NCBI RefSeq assembly: GCF_013410945.1
Contig: NZ_JACCCH010000001.1
Location: forward strand, 1,240,001 to 1,304,000
Source of the DNA: Leifsonia sp. AK011
GTDB lineage: Bacteria > Actinomycetota > Actinomycetes > Actinomycetales > Microbacteriaceae
Length of the DNA stretch: 64,000 nt
Direction: 5' to 3'
How positions within the stretch are numbered: the first letter of the stretch is position 1; every line of letters starts with the position of its first letter. Below, piece by piece: positions 38,834-47,017 of the stretch. The translations under genes were made by a program, and so were the position numbers. Under the pieces are notes generated by a model. It saw only the letters and a list, made by a program, of their open reading frames with translations, ran no database searches and was not told the origin of the DNA.

Positions 38834-40060
38834 ATGAACCTCGATCGTCCGACCACGCAGCCGTGGCTGCAGCCCGCGAGCTACTGGGGAGGGATGACGG
38901 CGGCCACCGCATCCCTCGACACCCCCGTCGGCGCGCTCAACCTCACCGCGCTCGCCCACAACACCCACGACATGCTGGACCGGGCGAACGGCACGACCAT
39001 CCGCGTGGCGAGCAAGTCCCTCCGCGTGCGCGGCGTCATCGAGCGGGTGCTCACGGTGCCCGGCTATGCCGGCGTGCTCGCGTACACCCTGCCCGAGGCC
39101 CTCTGGCTCGCCGAGACGATCGACGACGTGGTTGTCGGCTACCCGAGCGTGGATGCCACGGCGATCCGGACCCTCGGGAGCTCGGCTTCCCTCGCCCGTC
39201 GGGTCACCATCATGGTGGACTCGGTCGCGCAGCTGGATGCGGTCGACGCGGTGCTGCCTCCGGGTACGCGGGAGAACATCCGCGTCTGCCTCGAGCTCGA
39301 TGCATCCTGGAAGTCCCGACTCATCGGCCACACAGGGGTCTATCGTTCGCCGGTGCATTCCGTTGACCAGGCCGTCTATCTCGCACGTCACATCGTGAGT
39401 CGTCGTGGGTTCGATCTCGTCGGCATCATGTCGTACGAGGCGCAGATCGCGGGCGTCACCAACCGTCCGCCGGGCAAGCCCGTGCGGGCGCGGCTGGTCG
39501 ACTGGATGCAGCGCTCCTCCTTCGAGGAGCTCACCACGCGCCGCGGCGAGGTCGTCACCGCCGTCCGCGAGATCGCCGATCTCGAGTTCGTCAACGGCGG
39601 AGGCACTGGCTCGCTCGAGCGCACCTCGTCCGACCCGGCCGTCACCGAGATCGCCGCGGGCAGCGGGCTCTTCGGTCCGCGCCTCTTCGACGGGTACAGC
39701 CACTTCACGCCGGCACCGGCCGCGGCATTCGCCCTCTCCGTCGTGCGCAAGCCCACCCCGGAGCTCGCCACGCTGCTCGGCGGCGGCTGGATCGCCTCCG
39801 GTCCGCCAGCACCCGACCGGATGCCGCAACTCGCGTGGCCGGAGCGCCTCGAGTTCCTCGCCCGCGAGGGCGCCGGCGAGGTGCAGTCGCCCGTGAGGGG
39901 CGCCGCGGCGGCACGTCTCGCGGTGGGCGATCGCGTCTGGCTCCGCCACACGAAGGCGGGTGAGGCGAGCGAGCACCTGAACGAGTTCGCCGTGGTCAAT
40001 GGCGACACTATCGTGGACACCGTTCCCACCTACCGCGGCGAGGGGAAGGCCTTCCTGTGA
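38834..40060 (+). CDS. PLP-dependent amino acid deaminase/aldolase-like enzyme (alanine racemase fold)
   Basis: A fold-type III PLP protein of 408 residues, similar to D-threonine aldolase/D-serine dehydratase relatives. The PLP Lys is in IRVASKSLRVRGV near 58. EAQIAGVTN and the phosphate-binding VNGGGTGSLERT near 253 follow, and the C-terminal beta domain ends with DRVWLRHTKAGEASEHLNEF, where the His may hold a divalent metal as in D-threonine aldolases. The natural substrate is unknown. It overlaps the lactone-oxidase gene by four bases (GTGA), a tight pairing suggesting linked steps. Confidence 0.85.
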   Translation: MNLDRPTTQPWLQPASYWGGMTAATASLDTPVGALNLTALAHNTHDMLDRANGTTIRVASKSLRVRGVIERVLTVPGYAGVLAYTLPEALWLAETIDDVVVGYPSVDATAIRTLGSSASLARRVTIMVDSVAQLDAVDAVLPPGTRENIRVCLELDASWKSRLIGHTGVYRSPVHSVDQAVYLARHIVSRRGFDLVGIMSYEAQIAGVTNRPPGKPVRARLVDWMQRSSFEELTTRRGEVVTAVREIADLEFVNGGGTGSLERTSSDPAVTEIAAGSGLFGPRLFDGYSHFTPAPAAAFALSVVRKPTPELATLLGGGWIASGPPAPDRMPQLAWPERLEFLAREGAGEVQSPVRGAAAARLAVGDRVWLRHTKAGEASEHLNEFAVVNGDTIVDTVPTYRGEGKAFL

Positions 40061-41367
40061 GCATCGAGACCGGTCGGCCGTGGAGGAACTGGGGGCGTTC
40101 GGAGTCGTCGACTCCCGCGTTCGTCTCGCGCCCGACATCCGTTGACGAGGTCATCGAGACCGTGCGTTTCGCCCGTGAGCGAGGTCTCACGATCAGGCCG
40201 GTCGGGGCGAGCCACAGCTTCACGGCGATCGCGGCCACCGACGGTGTACAGCTCGACGTCTCGGCGATCGATGGCCTGATCGCCGTCGACGGCACCATGG
40301 TCACGCTCGGCGCCGGCACGCACCTCCACCAGCTTCCCGAACTGCTTGCACCGTATGGCCTCGCCCTGCAGAACATGGGCGACATCAACGTGCAGACGCT
40401 CGCCGGTGCCACCTCGACCGGCACACACGGCACCGGGTCGGCGTTCGGTGGCCTCGCCACGCAGATCCGCGAGGTCACCCTCGTCACCGCTGCGGGGGAG
40501 CTGCTTCACGTCAGCCGCACGCAGAACGCGGAACTGCTGCCTGCGGCGGTGCTCGGTCTTGGCGCCCTGGGAGTGCTCGTCGCGATGACGATCGAGTGCG
40601 TGCCCGCGTTCGTGCTGCGCGCGGTGGAACGGCCGGAGAGCGCGGCGACGGTCCTCGCCGAGTGGGAGCAGCGCATCGCCGAGCACGACCACTTCGAGTT
40701 CTACTCGTGGCCCCACGCGGAGCTCGTCAGCACCAAGACCAATACGAGGATGCCTGCCGATACGCCCCGCAAGCCGCTCGGCCCCGTGCAGGAGTGGTTC
40801 GACAATCGCGTCATGGCCAACACGGTGTTTGGCGCATCCCTCGAGATGCTGCGGCTCATGCCGGCCATGATCCCGCCCATGAACCGGTTGTCGGTGAAGC
40901 TCGAGGCCAACCGGGAGTTCTCGGACTACTCGTGGGACGTCTTCTCGACCGTGCGCACCACGCGCTTCCGCGAGATGGAGTACGCGCTGCCGGTCGAGCA
41001 CGTGCCCGCGGCGCTCACGGCGATCCACGATCTCATCGCCGCGAAGGGATGGCGCATCTCGTTCCCCATCGAGGTGCGGGCGTCTGCCGCCGACGATCTC
41101 TGGCTCTCGACGGGTCACGGTCGCGCCACGGGCTACATCGCAGCCCACCGTTTCTGGAAGGACGACCCGACCGAGTACTTCCGCGAGATCGAGGCCATCA
41201 TGCGCGATCACGAGGGCCGGCCGCACTGGGGCAAGATGCACGGTCGCACCGCCGAGGACCTCCGACCGGCCTATCCGCGGTTCGACGACTTCCTCGCCGT
41301 GCGGGACCGGCTCGACCCGGACCGCCTGTTCGCGAACCCCTACCTGTCGCGCGTGCTGGGCGCGTGA
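40057..41367 (+). CDS. FAD-dependent D-arabinono-1,4-lactone/alditol oxidase-like protein
   Basis: A 436-residue oxidase. The N-terminal PCMH FAD domain (about 12-180) includes RPVGASHSFTAIA, whose His (near 52) matches the residue that covalently holds FAD in alditol and aldonolactone oxidases. TLAGATSTGTHGTGSAFGGLA binds the FAD diphosphate. The C-terminal ALO domain (about 185-435) has FPIEVR, HWGKMHG near 390 and LFANPYL at the end. These enzymes oxidise sugar lactones or alditols, using oxygen to make hydrogen peroxide or another acceptor. Coupled by overlaps to both neighbours. Confidence 0.88.
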   Translation: MSIETGRPWRNWGRSESSTPAFVSRPTSVDEVIETVRFARERGLTIRPVGASHSFTAIAATDGVQLDVSAIDGLIAVDGTMVTLGAGTHLHQLPELLAPYGLALQNMGDINVQTLAGATSTGTHGTGSAFGGLATQIREVTLVTAAGELLHVSRTQNAELLPAAVLGLGALGVLVAMTIECVPAFVLRAVERPESAATVLAEWEQRIAEHDHFEFYSWPHAELVSTKTNTRMPADTPRKPLGPVQEWFDNRVMANTVFGASLEMLRLMPAMIPPMNRLSVKLEANREFSDYSWDVFSTVRTTRFREMEYALPVEHVPAALTAIHDLIAAKGWRISFPIEVRASAADDLWLSTGHGRATGYIAAHRFWKDDPTEYFREIEAIMRDHEGRPHWGKMHGRTAEDLRPAYPRFDDFLAVRDRLDPDRLFANPYLSRVLGA

Positions 41368-42761
41368 TCGAGCCCGACGCGCTCGCGGCACGGCTGCCCC
41401 GGGACTTCACGATCGGCGTGGCCATGGCAGCCACGCAGATCGAGGGTGCCGTCACCGAGGGCGGGCGTGGGCGGTCCACGTGGGACACCTTCGCCGCGCA
41501 GCCCGGCCGCATCATCGACGGCACGACGCCCGAGATCACCGACGACCACTTCCACCGGTACCGCGAGGATGTCGCACTGATGCGGGAGCTGGGGGTGGAC
41601 GCCTATCGCTTCTCGATCGCGTGGCCGCGCATCCAGCCCGAGGGCAGGGGCGCCGCCAACTCCGCCGGCATCGCCTTCTACGACAGGCTGCTCGATGAGC
41701 TGCTCGAGGCGGGCATCAGCCCCGTCGCGACCCTGTTCCACTGGGACGTGCCCGAGCCGCTGCAACGCGCAGGCGGATGGATGACACGGGACACGGCATC
41801 GCGTCTCGCAGACTTCGCCGCACTCGCCGCAGATGCCTTCGGCGACCGCATCGACAAGTGGATCACCCTCAACGAGCCGACGACGGTGACCCTCAACGGC
41901 TACGCGCTCGGCATCCACGCGCCGGGGGAGTCCCTCCTGTTCGACGCCCTCACGACGGTCCACAACCAGCTGCTCGGCCACGGACTCTCTGTGCAGGCCC
42001 TCAGGGCACGCGGCGTGAAGGGCCAGGTCGGCGTGACCAACGTGCACTCGCCTGTCGTGGCCGCACAGCGCGGCTTCATGAACGCGCAATTCGCGAAGGT
42101 CTTCGACCTCGTGCACAACCGGATCTACGCCGATCCGGTGCTCCTCGGTCGCTACCCGAGGTTCCCCCTGCTCGCCCGCAAGGAGTTCCGCGCACTCCGC
42201 GAGACCGACCCGGCCGACATGGCGATCATCCACCAACCGCTCGACTTCTACGGTCTGAACTACTACATGCCGACGCGTATCGCCGTGGGGGCTCCCACGG
42301 AGGCTTCGACGCCGGATGGCGACGCCGAGGCCATGCGCGACCTCCCGTTCCACCTCGCGGAGTGGCCCGAGTACCCGAAGACCGGCTTCGGCTGGCCGAT
42401 CTCGCCCGAATACCTCACGGCGTCGCTGCGCGACTACGCGGCGCGCTATGGCGGTTCCCTTCCTCCGGTGTACATCACAGAGGGCGGCGCGAGCTTCGCG
42501 GATGTCGTGGATTCCGAGGGACGAGTGGATGACGCATCCCGCGTGTCCTACCTCGCCGATCACATCGCGGCTGCCCTCGACGCGTCCGACGAGGTGGACC
42601 TGCGCGGGTACTTCGTGTGGACCCTTCTCGACAACTGGGAGTGGGCCGCCGGCCTCACCCAGCGCTTCGGCCTGGTGCACGTGGACTTCGATTCGCTCGT
42701 TCGCACGCCGAAGAGTTCCTTCCGCTGGTTACAACGCGTGCAAAGCTCACGAAAGCGCTGA
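41364..42761 (+). CDS. Glycoside hydrolase family 1 beta-glucosidase-like enzyme
   Basis: A 465-residue GH1 protein without signal peptide, so cytoplasmic. The GH1 N-terminus is DFTIGVAMAATQIEGAVTEGGRG. The acid/base Glu is in TLNEPT near 171. The nucleophile Glu is in YITEGGAS near 372, where most relatives read ITENG. WTLLDNWEWAAGLTQRFGLVHVD is the C-terminal signature. It should cleave an imported beta-glucoside or similar glycoside. The GTG start overlaps the oxidase stop (GTGA); the longer frame has no GH1 sequence. A rare TTA codon lies at 42729-42731 near the C-terminus. Confidence 0.92.
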   Translation: MIEPDALAARLPRDFTIGVAMAATQIEGAVTEGGRGRSTWDTFAAQPGRIIDGTTPEITDDHFHRYREDVALMRELGVDAYRFSIAWPRIQPEGRGAANSAGIAFYDRLLDELLEAGISPVATLFHWDVPEPLQRAGGWMTRDTASRLADFAALAADAFGDRIDKWITLNEPTTVTLNGYALGIHAPGESLLFDALTTVHNQLLGHGLSVQALRARGVKGQVGVTNVHSPVVAAQRGFMNAQFAKVFDLVHNRIYADPVLLGRYPRFPLLARKEFRALRETDPADMAIIHQPLDFYGLNYYMPTRIAVGAPTEASTPDGDAEAMRDLPFHLAEWPEYPKTGFGWPISPEYLTASLRDYAARYGGSLPPVYITEGGASFADVVDSEGRVDDASRVSYLADHIAAALDASDEVDLRGYFVWTLLDNWEWAAGLTQRFGLVHVDFDSLVRTPKSSFRWLQRVQSSRKR

Positions 42762-42814
42762 TTCCGCCCGACTTTCTGGGCATTTCACAGCGCGACTGCC
42801 GTACCATGGCAGCC

Positions 42815-43381
42815 ATGGAAATCCTTATCGTCGTTGGCGTCATCGTCCTGCTGGTGGTCATCGTCGGCATCTACCTCTGGTCGACCTACAACTCGCTCGT
42901 CACACTCAACGTTCGCGTGGACGAGGCCTGGAGCGACATCACGGTGCAGCTCAAGCGTCGTGCCGACCTGCTCCCCAACCTCATCGAGGCGGTCAAGGGA
43001 TACGCGGCGCACGAGAAGGGCGTCTTCGAGAACGTCACGAAGGCCCGCGCCGAGACGCTCTCCGCCCAGGGACCCGCTGACGCTGCAGCGGCCGAAAACC
43101 ACATGCAGCAGGCGCTCAAGAGCATTTTCGCCGTCGCTGAGGCGTACCCGCAGCTGCAGGCGAGCCAGAACTTCCTCCAGCTGCAGGCGGAGATCGTCGA
43201 CACCGAGGACAAGATCCAGGCGAGCCGGCGTTTCTACAACGGTGGTGTGCGTGAGCTCAACACCAAGATCAAGCAGTTCCCGAACACGCTCTTCGTGCGC
43301 GGTCTCGGCTTCACCGAGCGCGAGTTCTTCGAGGTCACCGACTCGGCAGCCATCGCCGAGCCCCCGCGGGTTCAATTTTGA
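42815..43381 (+). CDS. lemA: LemA family protein
   Basis: A 188-residue LemA protein with one N-terminal transmembrane helix (about 1-24, ILIVVGVIVLLVVIVGIYLW) and a long helical domain. The core YNSLVTLNVRVDEAWSDITVQLKRRADLLPNLIEAVKGYAAHE is diagnostic, and the C-terminal YNGGVRELNTKIKQFP is conserved. Function is poorly defined; it is often paired with M48 proteases, as with htpX here. Start choice between ATG at 42806 and 42815 is open; TACCAT ends eight bases before 42815. The stop codon lies in a large hairpin. Confidence 0.88.
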   Translation: MEILIVVGVIVLLVVIVGIYLWSTYNSLVTLNVRVDEAWSDITVQLKRRADLLPNLIEAVKGYAAHEKGVFENVTKARAETLSAQGPADAAAAENHMQQALKSIFAVAEAYPQLQASQNFLQLQAEIVDTEDKIQASRRFYNGGVRELNTKIKQFPNTLFVRGLGFTEREFFEVTDSAAIAEPPRVQF

Positions 43382-43426
43382 ACTGAAGGTCGAGGCTTCC
43401 GAAGGAAGGCTCGACCGAAAGTTCAA
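43378..43426. repeat. Long imperfect hairpin at the lemA stop
   Basis: TTGAACT-GAA-GGTCGAG-G-CTTCC faces GGAAG-G-CTCGACC-GAA-AGTTCAA. All arms match, with symmetrical GAA internal bulges and a GAA loop. It begins inside the lemA stop codon and may separate lemA from htpX transcription or stabilise the lemA mRNA. Confidence 0.65.
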
Positions 43427-43459
43427 GGTTGAGGAGCGGCGCAGCCGCGTCTCGAAACC
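43427..43459. repeat. Dispersed palindromic repeat between lemA and htpX
   Basis: A 33-base unit from GGTTGAGGAGCGGC to GCGTCTCGAAACC. It has a GCGGC-GCA-GCCGC stem and outer GGTT/AACC arms. Its ends resemble the GGTTGAGTAG...CGAAACC elements after htpX (44396-44545), pointing to one family of extragenic palindromes. Confidence 0.6.
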
Positions 43460-43492
43460 CGTGCACCTACGTAATTACTGGGAGCCCCCAAG

Positions 43493-44368
43493 ATGTATCG
43501 CGCCATAGCGAAGAACAAACGCAACACCGTTTTCATCATCCTGCTGTTCATCCTCATCATCGGGGGTCTCGCTGCCCTCGCGGCGGTGATCTACCAGGAC
43601 GTCACGATCGTCATCATCACGCTCGTGATCTCGATCGCCTACGCGCTCATCCAGTACTTCGCGGCGAGCAGTCAGGCGTTGGCGCTGAGTGGCGCGCACC
43701 AGATCGAGAAGGCCGATAACCCGAGGCTCTACCGCATCGTGGAGAACCTGTCGATCACCACGGGCACCCCGATGCCGAAGGTCTACATCATCAACGATCC
43801 GGCACCGAACGCGTTCGCGACGGGTCGCGACCCCGAGCACGCGTCGGTCGCCGCGACCACGGGCTTGCTGGAGATCATGACGGACTCGGAGCTCGAGGGC
43901 GTCATGGCGCACGAGATCGGTCACGTGCAGAACTACGACATCCGCGTCTCGATGATCGTCTTCGGCCTTGTCGTCGCGGTGGGCTTCATCGCCGACATGC
44001 TTCTGCGGATGGCCTTCTTCGGTGGCCGCAACTCGAACAACAACAACCCGATCGTGCTCGTATTCGGGCTTGTGGCGTTCCTCGTTGCGCCGCTCGTGGC
44101 CGCGGTCGTGCAGGCTGCGGTGTCGCGGCAGCGGGAGTACCTGGCGGATGCCACGGGCGCGCTCACGACGCGGCATCCCGACGCCCTCGCCTCGGCCCTG
44201 CAGAAGCTCGCCGACTACGGTCGCCCCATGATCAAGCAGAACTCGACGATGGCGCACATGTGGATCTCGGATCCGACGAAGCCGGGCCTCATGGACCGCC
44301 TCTTCGCGACTCACCCGCCGCTTGCCGAGCGCATCCAGCGTCTCGGCAAGATCGGCGGCAGTTTCTAG
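43493..44368 (+). CDS. htpX: Membrane zinc metalloprotease HtpX (M48 family)
   Basis: A 291-residue membrane protease for quality control of membrane proteins. Two N-terminal transmembrane helices (about 12-34 and 37-56) precede PKVYIINDPAPNAFATGRDPEHASVAATTGLL. The zinc site HEIGH is near 139-143 and the third ligand Glu is in RQREYLADATGA near 211. Two further hydrophobic segments lie between them. SDPTKPGLMDRLFATHPPLAERIQRL is the conserved tail. GGGAG precedes the ATG. Paired with lemA. Confidence 0.95.
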   Translation: MYRAIAKNKRNTVFIILLFILIIGGLAALAAVIYQDVTIVIITLVISIAYALIQYFAASSQALALSGAHQIEKADNPRLYRIVENLSITTGTPMPKVYIINDPAPNAFATGRDPEHASVAATTGLLEIMTDSELEGVMAHEIGHVQNYDIRVSMIVFGLVVAVGFIADMLLRMAFFGGRNSNNNNPIVLVFGLVAFLVAPLVAAVVQAAVSRQREYLADATGALTTRHPDALASALQKLADYGRPMIKQNSTMAHMWISDPTKPGLMDRLFATHPPLAERIQRLGKIGGSF

Positions 44369-44395
44369 GAGAGCGTTCCCCTCCGCGCTTCTGCT

Positions 44396-44545
44396 GGTTG
44401 AGTAGGCCCGCGAAGCGGTGCGACCCCTGTGGGTTGAGTAGGCCCGCGAAGCGGCCGTTATCGAAACCTCACCAACGAACAACACCAACCACAGTGGTGA
44501 GGTTTCGATAACGCCGGGCTGGCGCCGCGGCTACTCAACCCACAG
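44396..44545. repeat. Nested palindromic repeat cluster after htpX
   Basis: GGTTGAGTAGGCCCGCGAAGCGG occurs twice directly (44396-44418 and 44432-44454; 23 bases each, only the shared core named here). An 18-bp perfect inverted repeat starts GTTATCGAAACC (44457-44474) and returns at 44495-44512. It is nested in a 15-bp perfect inverted repeat, CTGTGGGTTGAGTAG (44427-44441) and its complement (44531-44545). The outermost right arm supplies the stop codon of the next gene. The composition suits a mobile extragenic palindrome (REP-like or MITE); no transposase is nearby. Confidence 0.85.
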
Positions 44546-45725
44546 AGTGGTAGTGTCGCGCCAACTCAGCGATGAGGTCTCCGCGGTCCGCGAACTCGAC
44601 CCCGCCGAGCCCCTGCCACGCGGCGATGCGATCCAGCAGCCCGACGACCCGGTCCAGGTCGACGGATGCCCCGTCCTCACGCCACGCGGACTGCACCCGC
44701 AGCACCCCAGCCTGCCGGTCGCTCTTGAGGTCGATCCGGCCGACGAGCGCATCGTCGATGAGCAGCGGCAGCGTGTAGTACCCGTAGACGCGCTTCGGCG
44801 CGGGCGTGTAGACCTCGATGCGGTAGTGGAACCCGAACATGCGGAGAGCCCTCGCGCGGTCCCACACGACGGGGTCGAAGGGGGAGAGCAGCGCCTCGGT
44901 CTCGATGCGACGGGGGATGCGGGCATCCCGATGCAGCCACGCACCCTGCGACCACCCGCGCACGGCCACCGGCAGGAGAACGCCAGCATCCGCGAGCTCG
45001 GCGATGGCGGGACGCACGTCCGTGCTCTTCAGCCGGTAGTAGTCCGCGAGATCGCTCGCCGTGGCGATCCCCAGCGCGGCGGCACTGCGTTCGACCAGTT
45101 GGCGGTGGGCATCCTGCCGGGAGACGACGCGAGACAGCACCTCGCCACCGAGGATCTGCCCCGGCAGGGCGTAGCTCCGCTCGAACCGCGTGCGACCCCC
45201 ACTCACGGCATCACCCCAGCGGAACAGGTACTCGAGTCCGCGCTTGACGTCCGACCAGCCCCACCAGGGCCCAGCCCGCTTGTTGGAGTCGTGCTCGATC
45301 TGGCTGGCCGCGACGGGACCGCGCGCTGCGAGTTCGTCGCGCAACCACTGGAGCATCGCGGAGTTCTGCTGCACCCACGGCTCGCGACCGAGGTCACGCT
45401 CGCGCAGCTGCTCCATCTTCCAGCGCCAGAGCGGCCAGTCCTCGGCTGGGATGATCGCGGCCTCATGGGCCCAGTACTCGATGTACTTCGACCGGCGCCC
45501 GAAGGTCAGCCGATCGAGCACGGTCTTGTCGTAGGCGCCCAGGCGAGCGAAGAGCGGCAGGTAGTGGCTGCGTTCGTAGACGTTGATCGAGTCGAGTTGC
45601 AGGAGACCGAGCCGCTGGATCGTCGCGTTGAGCTGTCGGGTGGAGGCTGCGGCCGGCGGCTTGCCGAAGCCCTGCGCCGCGAGCGCAATTCGACGGGCCT
45701 GCGCTGCGCTGACGGACTCCACCAC
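44535..45725 (-). CDS. Winged-helix DNA glycosylase-like protein (AlkX/YcaQ family)
   Basis: A 396-residue protein of the HTH_42/AlkZ-AlkX family, DNA glycosylases acting on crosslinked or alkylated bases in studied members. The catalytic QxQ/QxD motif appears as LLQLDSINVYERSHYLPLFAR near 30. WAHEAAIIP, the winged-helix repeats and LSPFDPVVWDRAR are conserved. The start is taken at the GTG 45725, where the SAAQARRIALAAQGFG family N-terminus follows and TAGCGT lies upstream; the longer TTG frame to 45791 includes a TTA codon. The TGA stop is inside the repeat arm, so repeat insertion may have reset the C-terminus. Confidence 0.85.
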   Translation of the reverse strand: MVESVSAAQARRIALAAQGFGKPPAAASTRQLNATIQRLGLLQLDSINVYERSHYLPLFARLGAYDKTVLDRLTFGRRSKYIEYWAHEAAIIPAEDWPLWRWKMEQLRERDLGREPWVQQNSAMLQWLRDELAARGPVAASQIEHDSNKRAGPWWGWSDVKRGLEYLFRWGDAVSGGRTRFERSYALPGQILGGEVLSRVVSRQDAHRQLVERSAAALGIATASDLADYYRLKSTDVRPAIAELADAGVLLPVAVRGWSQGAWLHRDARIPRRIETEALLSPFDPVVWDRARALRMFGFHYRIEVYTPAPKRVYGYYTLPLLIDDALVGRIDLKSDRQAGVLRVQSAWREDGASVDLDRVVGLLDRIAAWQGLGGVEFADRGDLIAELARHYHSVG

Positions 45726-45732
45726 GGTCTCG

Positions 45733-45738
45733 ACGCTA
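45733..45738 (-). promoter_or_regulatory. -10 hexamer TAGCGT, near-leaderless (AlkX-like gene)
   Basis: Minus-strand TAGCGT is followed by seven bases and the GTG at 45725. The same hexamer is used before the prenyltransferase gene at 54466. Confidence 0.35.
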
Positions 45739-45885
45739 GCGGCGACGGATGACACCGGCTGTTCGCCGCGCGTTAAGGCACGCTCGACCAACCATTACCC
45801 GAACCTCCGTACCGTCACACGCGGGCATCCGGCTCCTATCGCTCTTCCACAGCCTGAGCGACCGGATGCACGAGGAGAGGAACCC

Positions 45886-47013
45886 TTGACCACCAAGCGC
45901 ATTCTCGCCGGTGTGGCACTCGCTGCCGTCACCGCGATCACGCTCGCCGCCTGCGCACCCGCCGGCGACGCACCCTCCAGCGACGTCGACGCTGCGACCG
46001 CCACCGACCTGTCCGCTTTCGGCGACCTGGCCGGCCTCGAGGCCGCAGCCAAGGCCGAGGGCGCGCTCAACGTCATCGCGCTGCCGCGCGACTGGGCGAA
46101 CTACGGCGAGATCCTCGACCTGTTCGCCGAGCGCTACCCGGAGATCACGATCACTGAGGCATCCCCCGACGCATCGAGCGCCGAGGAGATCCAGGCCGCG
46201 GAGAACCTCGCCGGCCAGGACACCGCTCCCGACGTCTTCGACGTGGGCCTTGCGGTCGCCCTCAGCAGCACGGACCAGTTCGCGCCCTACAAGGTCGCGA
46301 CCTGGGATGAGATCCCGGACGCCCTCAAGGAGGAGTCGGGTCTCTTCGTCGGTGACTACGGCGGTTACATGTCGGTCGGCTACGACCCCGACACCGTGCC
46401 GGCACCCGAGTCGCTCCAGGACCTGCTCGGCGCCGACTACCTCGGCAAGGTCGCCATCAACGGCGACCCGACCCAGGCTGGCGCCGCGTTCGCGGCGGTC
46501 GGCATGGCCACCGTGCAGAACGACGGAACGCTGGATGACTTCACGGCGGGCATCGACTTCTTCTCCGAGCTGAACAAGGCGGCCAACTTCCTCAAGATCG
46601 ACCCGACCGACGCGACCATCGCCTCGGGTGAGACCCCCGTCGTGTTCGACTGGGACTACCTGAACGCGGGCTACGCGGCATCCCTCGAGGGCCAGCGCAA
46701 CTGGGAGGTCGTGGTGTTCCCCGGCACCGCCTACGCCGGTTACTACAACCAGGCCGTGAACGTGGATGCACCGCACCCCGCCGCGGCACGCCTGTGGCAG
46801 GAGTTCCTCTACAGCGACGAGGTGCAGAACCTCTGGCTGAAGGGTGGCGCTCGCCCGGTCCGTGCTGACGCCATGGCGGAGGCCGGCACCATCGATGAGG
46901 AGCTCTTCGCAGCGCTTCCCGTCGTTGAGGGTGACACGGTCGTTCCGACCGCCGAGCAGAGCGAGGCCGCTGGCGTGCTCCTCGGTGAGAAGTGGGCAGC
47001 TGCTGTCCAGTAA
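45886..47013 (+). CDS. ABC transporter substrate-binding lipoprotein
   Basis: A 375-residue solute-binding lipoprotein. The signal peptide ends in the lipobox TLAAC with the modified Cys at 23. The mature part resembles the PotD/AfuA class used for polyamines, ferric iron, thiamine or phosphonates: NVIALPRDWANYGEILDLFAERYPEI, DVFDVGLAVALS, YDPDTVPAPESLQDLLGADYLGKVAINGDPT and YYNQAVNVDAPHPAAARLWQEFLYSDEVQNLWLKGGARPV. The substrate cannot be fixed. TTG is the start, with GAGGAGAGG ending five bases before it. First gene of a four-gene importer operon. Confidence 0.88.
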   Translation: MTTKRILAGVALAAVTAITLAACAPAGDAPSSDVDAATATDLSAFGDLAGLEAAAKAEGALNVIALPRDWANYGEILDLFAERYPEITITEASPDASSAEEIQAAENLAGQDTAPDVFDVGLAVALSSTDQFAPYKVATWDEIPDALKEESGLFVGDYGGYMSVGYDPDTVPAPESLQDLLGADYLGKVAINGDPTQAGAAFAAVGMATVQNDGTLDDFTAGIDFFSELNKAANFLKIDPTDATIASGETPVVFDWDYLNAGYAASLEGQRNWEVVVFPGTAYAGYYNQAVNVDAPHPAAARLWQEFLYSDEVQNLWLKGGARPVRADAMAEAGTIDEELFAALPVVEGDTVVPTAEQSEAAGVLLGEKWAAAVQ

Positions 47014-47017
47014 CACT

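Noticed and set aside
37316-40138. 940-codon open frame on the minus strand
   Set aside because: It is antisense to the TetR-MFS-PLP genes and rich in Arg, Glu, Asp and His. This is the usual artefact of high-GC codon bias and shows no domain.
44396-44545. CRISPR array
   Set aside because: Only two direct copies with a short gap and strong palindromes; no regular spacers and no cas genes.
45726-45791. Longer TTG start for the AlkX-like gene
   Set aside because: The extra residues include a TTA codon and no family similarity; a -10-like TAGCGT sits within this stretch.
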